Assembly (NCBI GenBank): GCA_029051445.1 | Contig: JAIDKP010000387.1 | Span: 1-10,251, forward strand | Direction: 5' to 3' | DNA from: Muribaculaceae bacterium | Lineage (GTDB): Bacteria; Bacteroidota; Bacteroidia; Bacteroidales; Muribaculaceae | Length of the DNA stretch: 10,251 bases | Shown here: piece by piece, positions 1 to 7,818 of the stretch | How positions within the stretch are numbered: position 1 is the stretch's first letter | How the letters are laid out: each line of letters starts with the position of its first letter | The notes under the pieces: model-generated | Database searches by the model: none | Told to the model about the DNA's origin: nothing | The model's input: only the letters and a program-made list of their open reading frames with translations | Translations under genes and position numbers: made by a program

Positions 1-1
1 C

Positions 2-1555
2 CGTTATCTATATGCAAAGTCTCAGGGACAGGCTACAGACAAGATACCGACACTGAATGCAGGCAATGAATATATGGCGGCGACATCTACAAAAGAGCAG
101 GATGTAAATGTCGGATTTTTTGGACGTGTCAATTATGATTTCAAGAAAAAATATCTCTTGACTCTTACGTTCCGTGAAGACGGCTCGTCACGGTTTGCCG
201 CCGGAAACAGATGGGGATTTTTCCCGGGCGCATCGCTTGGTTGGGTTATGAGTGACGAAGAGTTTATGCTTGGTCTTAATCCTACACTAAACAACCTGAA
301 ATGGCGTGTCAGCTACGGTCAGACCGGCAATAATCAGGTAGGTCTGTATGATGCTCTTGGTCTTTACCAGATATATACTCCTTATGCCGGAAATTCCACT
401 ATTGTCTCAAGCTCTATGCCCAATATGGGATTGACATGGGAGACTTCCACACAACTTGATCTCGGTTTTGATCTCGGCATGTTCAATAACCGTATACAGA
501 TCGGAATGGATTATTTCAACAAAGAGACCGATAATCTTATACAGTCAAAGACACTTCCAAATACATCAGGTTTTTCATCGGTGCTTACCAATATCGGAAA
601 AGTGCGTTTCCGTGGTTTCGACCTTGAAATCAATACCCACAACATTACAGGCAAGGATTTCAACTGGGATTCACGCATAACCCTGACATACGTGAAGAAT
701 AAGGTGCTTAAACTTCCGGAAGCTGTGTCGAAACGTGACAAGAACCGTATAGGCGGTTACACGCTTCCCGATATGCCCGGTTACAGCAATGATAATCCCT
801 ATGAATTCGGCGGTATAGCAGAGGGTGAGCCTCTGGGGCGCATCTATGGTTATAAAACAAAGTATATCATAACCACTCAGGAGCAGGCCGATAACGCTAC
901 CTATGATTCCGGTTCGAAGGGATGGGACTGGACACAGAAAAAATTTATAGGAACCGGCAAGAAGGCGATCGGTGATTATGAGTGGTGTGATCTTGACCAG
1001 AATGGTGTGATTAATGGAAATGATATGTATCTTCTCGGAAATACAATTCCACACACTACTGGCGGTTTTAACAACATGTTTAATTATAAGGAATTTACAC
1101 TGAATGTATATCTTGATTTCGCATTAGGGCATTCTATTGCCAATGGTATTTTCCAGCGTCAGCTCGGAGTGATACTTGACGGAAACATTCCAGTGCAGGC
1201 CATGACTGACGCCTGGAGTCCCGGCGACGATCCTACAAAGAAAAAGTATGCAATATGGGGCTATAGTAATTCCGGTGCCAACAATAACTATCGTGAGAAT
1301 TCCGATATTTTTGTTCAGAAAGCCGACTATTTATGCATACGCGAAGTTTCGCTAAGCTATTCAATGCCTAAGAAAGTTATCGGCAAGCTGCCTATGGAAA
1401 ATGTTGTGTTTACTTTGCAAGGTAACAACCTGCATTACTTTACAGAAGTTATTGGTCTGTCACCGGAGATGGGTGCTGCTTCAACCTACGGAAGCGGATA
1501 TAATCCTTATCCTCCTATACGCAAGTATTCACTCAGTGTTAAAGTCTCGTTCTAA
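2..1555 (+). CDS. SusC-like TonB-dependent outer-membrane transporter, C-terminal part (5' end outside window)
   Basis: The reading frame is open from base 2, so this is the last 517 residues of a protein that is usually about 1,000 residues. The plug and first barrel strands lie upstream of the window. The fragment shows the alternating aromatic and polar strands of a TonB-dependent beta-barrel and several SusC-typical stretches: FREDGSSRF, GFFPGASLGW, RVSYGQTGN and the late DIFVQKADYLCIREVSLSY. It ends in SVKVSF; a C-terminal Phe is the usual outer-membrane barrel assembly signal. SusC proteins import oligosaccharides or sugar acids across the outer membrane using TonB energy, capped by their SusD partner. 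That partner starts 19 bases downstream. The ATG at 74 is internal and not the start. The substrate cannot be read from this portion; the linked GH33 gene suggests a nonulosonic acid or its glycan, as for NanO of Tannerella forsythia. Confidence 0.95.
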   Translation, partial: RYLYAKSQGQATDKIPTLNAGNEYMAATSTKEQDVNVGFFGRVNYDFKKKYLLTLTFREDGSSRFAAGNRWGFFPGASLGWVMSDEEFMLGLNPTLNNLKWRVSYGQTGNNQVGLYDALGLYQIYTPYAGNSTIVSSSMPNMGLTWETSTQLDLGFDLGMFNNRIQIGMDYFNKETDNLIQSKTLPNTSGFSSVLTNIGKVRFRGFDLEINTHNITGKDFNWDSRITLTYVKNKVLKLPEAVSKRDKNRIGGYTLPDMPGYSNDNPYEFGGIAEGEPLGRIYGYKTKYIITTQEQADNATYDSGSKGWDWTQKKFIGTGKKAIGDYEWCDLDQNGVINGNDMYLLGNTIPHTTGGFNNMFNYKEFTLNVYLDFALGHSIANGIFQRQLGVILDGNIPVQAMTDAWSPGDDPTKKKYAIWGYSNSGANNNYRENSDIFVQKADYLCIREVSLSYSMPKKVIGKLPMENVVFTLQGNNLHYFTEVIGLSPEMGAASTYGSGYNPYPPIRKYSLSVKVSF

Positions 1556-1574
1556 TATAAATCTCTGGATTATC

Positions 1575-3068
1575 ATGAAATTCAATATATTTTTAGGAGC
1601 GTTAATGCTCTGGACAACTGCAACATTCAGTTCGTGTCTAAATGACCTTGACCTGAAACAGCCGAGTCAGTTCACATCAGCTTCGATGTGGACGGAAGAA
1701 AACGATGTCGCTTCGGCGGTGAACGGCGCATATGCTCTGATGCGTGACGCTTTCAGAAACACCAATGACTTCTGGGGTGATCTTCGATCCAATCTATGGA
1801 CATCGGGACGCGTCAATGATGCAACTTATGCCCGTACCGGATTAAACAGACTTGAGGTAAGTTGGACCGGCTCAGACTGGTCTGCTCTATACAAGACTGT
1901 AAACCAGGCAAACTTGATCTTGAAGCATATAAATGATCTGGAGTTTGACAAAGAGGAGTCTAAAAATGAATATCTCGCTCATGCTTACTTTGTAAGAGCC
2001 TACTGCTACTACTATATCGTGAGGATATGGGGAGATGCTCCACTCTGTCTGAATCCTTTTGAGTCGGAAAATCAGGAAGATATGTACCCTTCTCGTGTTG
2101 CGGCAAATCTATTGTATGCACAGGTTGAGTCGGATATCGAAGATGCATTGCGGCTGATGCCGGTATCCGGCAAAAAGATTCATCAGGCATCTCCCGGGGC
2201 AATCAACATGCTCAGATCCGACTACTATCTATGGAAGGCTTCACGTCTCGGAGGTGGACAAGATGCATACAAAAAAGCTCTTGATTCAGCTAATGCCGTT
2301 ATTGCAATGGATTATGATATGCTTGATGATTTTGCAAGTGTGTTCATTCCTGAGAATAAGACAAACAAGGAGCTGATATTCACATATCCTTTCAATGTCG
2401 GAGAAAATGTGACCGCGGGAACGAGCCCCAACTATTATGCATATTTCCTTGCTCAGACCGAGCATACTCAGTTGCTTCTGAGTAACGGCTATTCACTCGA
2501 TGATGTGCCGGTCGGCTCTCATGCACAGTACTCTATTCCCAATGATGAGTATGTAGCATTTCTATTGAAAGATCCGCAGGATCAGAGAGGGGCTGCCTCG
2601 GTGCGTAGTTATGATGATGATTTTCTAAATAGCCAGCTTGTTCTTAAAGTCGTTGTTCTGAAATTTGCAGGAACTTGGAAGAACAATACACGCTCTTTTG
2701 ACTCTGACATGCCGGTTTACAGACTTTCTGAAGCGTATATTTTTAAAGCTGAGGCTCTTAATGGCATGGGAGATACCGATGGCGCAATGGCTGCGCTTAA
2801 TGTCCTTGAGAAGCGTGCCCGTGGTGTGGAAAACTATTATACCGGACTTGACAGGAATGGTATAACAAACGCTATCATAGATGAGGTGAAGATGGAGTTT
2901 GTGGCAGAAGGAAAAACCTGGTGGACTTATCTTAGAAATAATAAGGAATTTGAGCAGATCTCGAGTCTTGTAGGCCGCGAGGGAGAAACAAATGTGACTC
3001 TTTGGCCGGTTCATCAGAATAGTCTGAACACAAACAAAAACATTCGCCAGACAGAAGGATACAAGTAA
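1575..3068 (+). CDS. SusD/RagB-family glycan-binding outer-membrane lipoprotein
   Basis: This 497-residue protein is normal in length for SusD. The ATG at 1575 was chosen because it gives a short lipoprotein signal ending in FSSC, with the lipidated Cys at residue 21. The frame is open further upstream, but that part overlaps susC and has no signal. Residues after the Cys (LNDLDL) are acidic, which fits surface export. Family hallmarks are the TPR-like stretch AHAYFVRAYCYYYIVRIWGD, the C-terminal PVYRLSEAYIFKAEALNGMG, and the end NTNKNIRQTEGY, which resembles the usual NPN..QNPGY terminus. SusD acts as a lid on SusC and binds the glycan at the cell surface. The gene directly follows susC, so the two form one pair. 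In Tannerella the equivalent NanU binds sialic acid; whether this one does is inferred only from the downstream GH33 gene. Confidence 0.95.
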   Translation: MKFNIFLGALMLWTTATFSSCLNDLDLKQPSQFTSASMWTEENDVASAVNGAYALMRDAFRNTNDFWGDLRSNLWTSGRVNDATYARTGLNRLEVSWTGSDWSALYKTVNQANLILKHINDLEFDKEESKNEYLAHAYFVRAYCYYYIVRIWGDAPLCLNPFESENQEDMYPSRVAANLLYAQVESDIEDALRLMPVSGKKIHQASPGAINMLRSDYYLWKASRLGGGQDAYKKALDSANAVIAMDYDMLDDFASVFIPENKTNKELIFTYPFNVGENVTAGTSPNYYAYFLAQTEHTQLLLSNGYSLDDVPVGSHAQYSIPNDEYVAFLLKDPQDQRGAASVRSYDDDFLNSQLVLKVVVLKFAGTWKNNTRSFDSDMPVYRLSEAYIFKAEALNGMGDTDGAMAALNVLEKRARGVENYYTGLDRNGITNAIIDEVKMEFVAEGKTWWTYLRNNKEFEQISSLVGREGETNVTLWPVHQNSLNTNKNIRQTEGYK

Positions 3069-3163
3069 CAGAAGATACTTGCATGTGTTCTGAAAAGGTT
3101 GACGGTACACAATTGTAAGTGTTAATTAATCCTGCCACAGACTTACTTAGTAATGATTGGGTC

Positions 3164-3227
3164 CTATGAATATTAGGAAGATTGTTTTCGGTATGCCGGA
3201 ATAATTTGATCTTCTTAATATTCATAG
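3164..3227 (+). repeat. Long imperfect hairpin between susD and the sialidase gene
   Basis: The left arm at 3164-3182 (CTATGAATATTAGGAAGAT) and right arm at 3209-3227 (ATCTTCTTAATATTCATAG) pair over 19 positions with a single G-U wobble. Inside the 26-base loop a second stem forms (3186-3191 with 3196-3201, tetraloop TATG, one G-U), so the whole segment can fold into one elongated structure. It lies in the 206-base gap 3069-3274, by far the largest gap in the operon. No T-run follows the right arm, so it is not a standard intrinsic terminator. It could be an mRNA-processing or 3'-stabilising element that separates susCD levels from the downstream enzymes, or a small mobile palindrome. I see no convincing TTTG/TAnnTTTG promoter in the gap. 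The pairing is seen directly; the function is inferred. Confidence 0.75.
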
Positions 3228-3274
3228 TGTGGTATGGGCAATGTAGCTGTCATGATTATTAAAGTTGAAAGTTG

Positions 3275-4927
3275 ATGAAGTCAATTAGAATTCTTATTGT
3301 TGTCGGACTGTTATTCTCTATCGTATCGTGCAGGAAGTATTCGGAAACGATTTCTGTCAATGTCACCCAACCGGTTCATCCGCTTCTGACGCTAAAGGAG
3401 GATTGTCCGGCGCTACGTATAGAACTTGTAAGCGACAGTGTAGCATGTGGGCTTGAGGAGATTGAATTTACTCTTTCAGGTTCGACTGATGTTACGGATG
3501 TCGTAAAAGCGTCTGTTTATATCAATGAAAAGCCTGCAAGATATGTGGGGACTGTGCCTGACTCGGTTATAGGATCGGTGACACCAAGCGGAGATAAAAT
3601 CCGCTTTAAGCTGGATAATACAGCTATAAATGATACTCTTGTGTGCTGGCTGTGCCTGACACTGAAGGATGATGCTGCTGACGCACACTCAAGAATCAAT
3701 GTGGCATGCACAAGGATAAAGACCGGCGATGGAGAGGTGAAAGTTCCGGAAGTGACAGCTGAACCATTCAGGGTCGGTGTGGCTTTGCGCAAACCGGGCG
3801 ACGATGGTGTGTTCTCATCGCGTATTCCCGGTTTGGTGACTACAAACAACGGAACTCTGATAGCCATGTATGATGCCCGTAATGAGACAGACGATGACCT
3901 GCAGGGCGACATAGACATCGCTATTAACCGAAGCGAAGACGGAGGACGCACGTGGCTGCCGATACAGCGTGTGCTGAATCAGGGCAATTACGGGGGATTA
4001 CCTAAAAAGTACAATGGAGTGAGTGACGGAGATATTCTCGTGGATGAGACGACGGGTGATATCTACGTGGCAGGATTGTGGATGCACGGAGTGCTTGATC
4101 CCAAAACAGGGGAGTGGGTGAAAGAGCTTAGCGACAGTTCAACGGTTTGGAATCACCAGTGGCGCAGCGGGTCGAAATCGGGTTACGGACTGACTGAAAC
4201 CTGTCAGTTCCTGATCAGCAAAAGCAGTGATGACGGTAAAACGTGGAGCGAACCTCGCAATCTTACCCGTGACATCAAGAAGAAGGAATGGTGGTTGCTC
4301 GCTCCGGCCCCCGGACGAGGCATCACGATGGAGGACGGAACACTGGTAATGCCGGTCGAAGGGCGCGATAAAACCGGATTACAGTTCTCTACAATAATGT
4401 GGAGCAAGGATAGAGGAGATAACTGGACTGTGGGTGAACCTGCATTTACAAATGTCAATGAGTGTCAGGTTGTGGAACTCGGTGATCACTCGCTGATGCT
4501 TAATATGCGCAAGCGTGACAACAGAGGTAAAACCGAAGGTAACGGTCGTGCGATATGCGTCACCAATGACCTTGGCAAGACGTGGACCGAGCATCCGACA
4601 TCGCAGTCGGCACTGATTGAACCGGCATGTCAGGGTGGATTTTATCGCCATGACTACATGCGCGACGGTGAGAAGAAGCATATCCTTATCTTCACCAATC
4701 CGAGCGACAACCGCCGACGTATCAATCACACTCTTAAGGTGAGTTTTGATGACGGAGAGACATGGCCGGAAGAATACTGGATGTTGCTCGACAGTGAGTT
4801 TGGAGCCGGTTACTCATGTATCACTTCTATTGATGACGAGACGATTGGCGTGTTCTATGAAGGGAGTCAGGCTGATATCCAGTTCCAGGCCATTGCACTG
4901 AGCGATATTCTTAAAGAAAACAACTAA
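3275..4927 (+). CDS. Exo-alpha-sialidase-type glycosidase (GH33), lipoprotein
   Basis: This is a 550-residue protein with a lipoprotein signal (lipobox IVSC, Cys19). An N-terminal beta-rich domain (about 30-160) resembles the sialidase-associated N-terminal domain, and a six-bladed propeller follows. The RIP motif is at 183-185. Five Asp boxes (S/T-x-D-x-G-x-T-W, one with N for T) start at 220, 317, 377, 430 and 490. By spacing to known sialidases, the catalytic set appears intact: the Arg triad R183, R412 (in NECQVVEL...LNMR) and one of R480-482; a candidate acid/base Asp in the 206-208 cluster after YDAR; Glu396; and nucleophile Tyr513 in GYS. GH33 enzymes retain configuration and release alpha-linked Neu5Ac, though members also act on KDN, Kdo or Dha, so the exact sugar is open. 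The ATG at 3275 is preferred over a TTG three bases earlier. The enzyme is likely anchored to the outer membrane or facing the surface, and heads a tight five-gene run. Confidence 0.92.
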   Translation: MKSIRILIVVGLLFSIVSCRKYSETISVNVTQPVHPLLTLKEDCPALRIELVSDSVACGLEEIEFTLSGSTDVTDVVKASVYINEKPARYVGTVPDSVIGSVTPSGDKIRFKLDNTAINDTLVCWLCLTLKDDAADAHSRINVACTRIKTGDGEVKVPEVTAEPFRVGVALRKPGDDGVFSSRIPGLVTTNNGTLIAMYDARNETDDDLQGDIDIAINRSEDGGRTWLPIQRVLNQGNYGGLPKKYNGVSDGDILVDETTGDIYVAGLWMHGVLDPKTGEWVKELSDSSTVWNHQWRSGSKSGYGLTETCQFLISKSSDDGKTWSEPRNLTRDIKKKEWWLLAPAPGRGITMEDGTLVMPVEGRDKTGLQFSTIMWSKDRGDNWTVGEPAFTNVNECQVVELGDHSLMLNMRKRDNRGKTEGNGRAICVTNDLGKTWTEHPTSQSALIEPACQGGFYRHDYMRDGEKKHILIFTNPSDNRRRINHTLKVSFDDGETWPEEYWMLLDSEFGAGYSCITSIDDETIGVFYEGSQADIQFQAIALSDILKENN

Positions 4928-4955
4928 TCATTAACTATAAAACAAATATACCACC

Positions 4956-5624
4956 ATGAAACGCAGTGAAATTAACCGCTACATCAGAGAGGCTAAAGTG
5001 TTTATGTCGAAACACCAGTTTCTGCTTCCCGACTGGGCGCACTGGACGCCTGCTGATTGGGCCACGAAGGGGCCGGAGTGTGACGACATACGTGAACGCG
5101 CTATGGGCTGGGATCTGACGGATTTCGGCTGGGGAGATTTCGAAAAGATCGGCCTCACGCTTGTGACACTGCGCAACGGCAGTCTGGAGAAGAAGGATAA
5201 ACCCTATTGTGAGAAGATCATGCTTGTGCGCAAAGATCAGCTTACACCCACTCATTTCCACTGGAACAAGACAGAGGATATTATAAATCGTGGTGGCGGT
5301 GTGCTGTGCATGCGTCTATGGAAAGCCGACAAGACGACAGAGGAGCGTACCGATGAACCGATCACTATCTCGATCGATGGCGTGAAAACCACTGTTGTCC
5401 CCGGTGATGTCGTGAAACTGAATCCCGGTCAGAGCGTATGTTACGAGCCTTATCTCTATCACCAGTTCTGGGGAGAGGGTGACCACTGTCTGGTAGGCGA
5501 GGTGTCGACTGTCAACGATGACGTGAAGGACAACCGTTTTGAGGAGCCTAAGGGACGTTTCCCGCAGATTGAAGAAGATGAGGCTCCCGAGTGCCTTCTC
5601 TGCAATGAATATCCCAAGGTTTAA
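4956..5624 (+). CDS. D-lyxose isomerase family cupin (D-lyxose/D-mannose ketol-isomerase)
   Basis: This 222-residue protein has no signal peptide, so it is cytoplasmic. It closely follows the E. coli-type D-lyxose isomerase pattern: an MKRSEIN start, GLTLVTLRNGS, CEKIMLVR, THFHWNKTEDIINRGGG, YHQFW, LVGEVSTVNDD, and an end in LCNEYP. The length is close to the family's roughly 225-230 residues. The metal set of this cupin fold is visible as His100, His102, Glu107 and His169. Characterised relatives interconvert D-lyxose and D-xylulose, and several also interconvert D-mannose and D-fructose. They need a free 2-hydroxyl, so N-acetylmannosamine would not be a substrate. The gene starts 28 bases after the sialidase-type gene and ends 13 bases before the aldose 1-epimerase, which implies use of an aldose released by this operon. 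The family call is firm; the physiological sugar is inferred. Confidence 0.9.
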   Translation: MKRSEINRYIREAKVFMSKHQFLLPDWAHWTPADWATKGPECDDIRERAMGWDLTDFGWGDFEKIGLTLVTLRNGSLEKKDKPYCEKIMLVRKDQLTPTHFHWNKTEDIINRGGGVLCMRLWKADKTTEERTDEPITISIDGVKTTVVPGDVVKLNPGQSVCYEPYLYHQFWGEGDHCLVGEVSTVNDDVKDNRFEEPKGRFPQIEEDEAPECLLCNEYPKV

Positions 5625-5637
5625 ATCCCGTTCAGCG

Positions 5638-6726
5638 ATGGAATTCAGTAAGGAGAATATAACCGGTCTTAATCCCGTCGATTTCTGTGCTAAGGTCGGC
5701 GGAAAAACGACCGAATTCTTTGTACTCCGCAACAAAGCCGGCATGGAAGTATGCGTATGCAACTTCGGGGCTATTATCCTCTCTGTCATGGTACCTGACC
5801 GCAACGGATGCATGGAGAATGTTGTGATAGGCTGCGATAATATCGGGGATGCGGTGAAACTGAGCAAGGAGTACTATATCGGGGCTACGATCGGGCCGGT
5901 AGCCGGACGCATCATTAATGGTAAAATACGCGTTGGAGGCAAGGATTACCAGCTTCCTGTCAACTCGGCTCCCAACACTCTTCACAGTGGCGAACATGGA
6001 TTTCACACTGTGGTGTGGGATGCCAGGCAGACTGATGAATCCACAATCGAACTGACGTACAACTATAGGGATGGCGAGGCAGGTTTCCCGGGTAATATTA
6101 TCGCGCGTATGACTTACCATGTGAGTGATGACAACGAGCTCCGCATTGACTATAGTGCAGAGAGTGACCGTGAGGTGATATATGCACCGACCAATCACGC
6201 CTATTTCAATCTGAGCGGTGTAGGTGCTCCGACACCATCGATTGAGGATCATCTGGTGAGGATTAATTCACGTCTTTATCTGCCAACCGATGAGAATACC
6301 AATCACACAGGCGAGATACTTAGTGTGGAGGGTAGTCCGTTTGATTTCCGTGAATTTCACGCAATAGGGGAGCGTATAGGTGAGAACCATCATCAGCTTG
6401 TATGCGGTCATGGCTACGATCATTGTTTTGTCATTGACAAAAAAAGATTGAAAGAACTGGAATATGCAGCTACATGCATCAGTCCTGGCAGTGGACGCCG
6501 CATGGATATTTATACTACCGAACCGGGCATGATTATGTACACAGGCAACTATCTGTCGGGGTTACATGGAATGCATGGTACCACTTATCCGCGCCGCAGT
6601 GCGGTGTGTTTTGAGACAGAATGCTATCCCGATACTCCGGCAAACCTGCATTTCCCATCAATAGTGCTTCGTAAAGGTGACATTTATACACAAACGTGTA
6701 TTTACAAATTCAGCATCCAATCATGA
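5638..6726 (+). CDS. galM: Aldose 1-epimerase (mutarotase, GalM family)
   Basis: This 362-residue protein converts alpha and beta anomers of a free aldose. The ATG at 5638 was chosen because it lies 13 bases after the preceding stop and places the first family residues (GLNPVDF) near the N-terminus. An in-frame ATG at 5605 would overlap the isomerase gene. Motifs in order are GPVAGRI (86-92), NTLHSG (His116), TNHAYFNLSG with the catalytic acid His187, GYDH with the substrate-binding Asp261, and FETECYPDTP with the catalytic base Glu326. There is no signal peptide, so it is probably cytoplasmic, although many Bacteroidales mutarotases are secreted. Its position next to the lyxose/mannose-type isomerase suggests that it supplies that enzyme with the right anomer. 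The stop TGA overlaps the next start as ATGA (6723-6726), a sign of translational coupling. The sugar need not be galactose. Confidence 0.93.
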   Translation: MEFSKENITGLNPVDFCAKVGGKTTEFFVLRNKAGMEVCVCNFGAIILSVMVPDRNGCMENVVIGCDNIGDAVKLSKEYYIGATIGPVAGRIINGKIRVGGKDYQLPVNSAPNTLHSGEHGFHTVVWDARQTDESTIELTYNYRDGEAGFPGNIIARMTYHVSDDNELRIDYSAESDREVIYAPTNHAYFNLSGVGAPTPSIEDHLVRINSRLYLPTDENTNHTGEILSVEGSPFDFREFHAIGERIGENHHQLVCGHGYDHCFVIDKKRLKELEYAATCISPGSGRRMDIYTTEPGMIMYTGNYLSGLHGMHGTTYPRRSAVCFETECYPDTPANLHFPSIVLRKGDIYTQTCIYKFSIQS

Positions 6727-7805
6727 AATTAAGATCAATAATAACAGCTGTCATGTGCGTTGCTGTCGGTACAATGACAATAACAGCGCAACGCAACTTC
6801 AACCGTCAGGGACCAATAGATTCCAACTCGTTCAACATGGTGGTTATCCCTGATCCACAAAACTATGTGAAGTTTGACTATAACCAGCCGATATTCGAAC
6901 TTATGACGGCATGGATCGCACATCATGTTGACACTCTGAATATCAGAGCCGTGCTGTGCACTGGAGATCTTGTGGATCAAAATGAGTGCGTGGTGCCTCC
7001 CTATCCGCGTTTCGGCAATATATCCAGTGAGGCCCAGTGGCAGTTTGCGTCACATGCGTTTGAACGTCTCGACAACAGAGTGCCTTACCTGATTGCTACT
7101 GGTAATCATGACTACGGCCAGTTGCGTTCTGAAAATTCCATGACGCGTTTTCCTGACTTTTTTCCTGTGACGCGCAACAATAAGTGGGAGAATACGCTTG
7201 TGAGCGGCACATATAATCGCAATGATCAGGCTACGATGGAAAATGTGGCTATGGAAATCAAGGATAAGAACTGGGGCGATATTCTGGTGATTGCAATGGA
7301 GTTTGCACCGCGCGACGAAGTGCTTGAATGGGCAAAAAATCTGTGTGCAAGCGATAAGTATAAGAATCATAAGGCAATGGTAATTACCCATTCTTATATG
7401 AAAGGATACTCCAATGAACTCACCGGCTATCACTATAAGATGCAGCCTGCCAACAGTGGCAAACAGATATGGGAGAAACTCATTTATCCGTCGGAGAACA
7501 TTGTGTTTGTGTTATGTGGTCATGACGCAACTCCTAATGGTCGAAACGACTACTCCACCGGTTTTCGCACTGACAAGAATATTGCAGGTCGAGAAGTCGC
7601 CCAGATGATGTTCAATTGTCAGGCTCTTGGCGGCGGTATGAGTGGAAATGGCGGCGACGGCTGGATACGCCTGCTTGAGTTCATGCCCGATGGTGAGACT
7701 GTGTCGGTGCGCACATATTCACCTCTGTTCGGCTTCTCTGACAAGACGATGGATCAGGCGTGGCGCACAGAGTCGTATGATCAGTTTGCGTTTAAACTTA
7801 AATAG
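6723..7805 (+). CDS. Secreted calcineurin-like metallophosphoesterase
   Basis: This 360-residue protein has an N-terminal signal peptide (hydrophobic to about residue 20, likely cut after ITA, residues 20-22) and is therefore periplasmic or exported. The start at 6723 overlaps the epimerase stop by four bases and is the one that yields the signal peptide. Phosphoesterase motifs in order are IPDPQNY (Asp44, Gln46), TGDLVDQN (Asp82), TGNHDYG (Asn128, His129), THS (His223) and CGHDA (His267). A subfamily-like tail GDGWIRLLEF...VRTYSPLFG follows at about 311-337. The usual D-x-H and GH-x-H appear as D-x-Q and GHDA, so two His ligands normally on one metal are replaced. Substrates of this subfamily are unknown to me. 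It may remove phosphate from sugars or nucleotides, but its role in a sialidase-type operon is not evident. The fold assignment is strong; the function is open. Confidence 0.85.
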   Translation: MKLRSIITAVMCVAVGTMTITAQRNFNRQGPIDSNSFNMVVIPDPQNYVKFDYNQPIFELMTAWIAHHVDTLNIRAVLCTGDLVDQNECVVPPYPRFGNISSEAQWQFASHAFERLDNRVPYLIATGNHDYGQLRSENSMTRFPDFFPVTRNNKWENTLVSGTYNRNDQATMENVAMEIKDKNWGDILVIAMEFAPRDEVLEWAKNLCASDKYKNHKAMVITHSYMKGYSNELTGYHYKMQPANSGKQIWEKLIYPSENIVFVLCGHDATPNGRNDYSTGFRTDKNIAGREVAQMMFNCQALGGGMSGNGGDGWIRLLEFMPDGETVSVRTYSPLFGFSDKTMDQAWRTESYDQFAFKLK

Positions 7806-7818
7806 TTAAATCTAAGAT

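Noticed and set aside
2625..3225. Minus-strand open frames opposite the 3' end of susD
   Set aside because: They are antisense to conserved SusD sequence and the hairpin region, with no recognisable domain or start signal.
3164..3227. Invertible phase-variable promoter flanked by inverted repeats
   Set aside because: The arms enclose only 26 bases and no promoter motif; Bacteroides invertible promoters span far longer segments. No recombinase is nearby.
3069..3274. Separate promoter for the sialidase-type gene
   Set aside because: The best match is TAAAGTTG at 3259-3270, one base off TAnnTTTG, with no TTTG at the right spacing and placed almost on the start codon.
5539..5637. Longer N-terminus of the aldose 1-epimerase overlapping the isomerase gene
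   Set aside because: The extra residues are Arg/Lys-rich readout of the isomerase gene in another frame and have no counterpart in GalM; the ATG at 5638 fits the family length.
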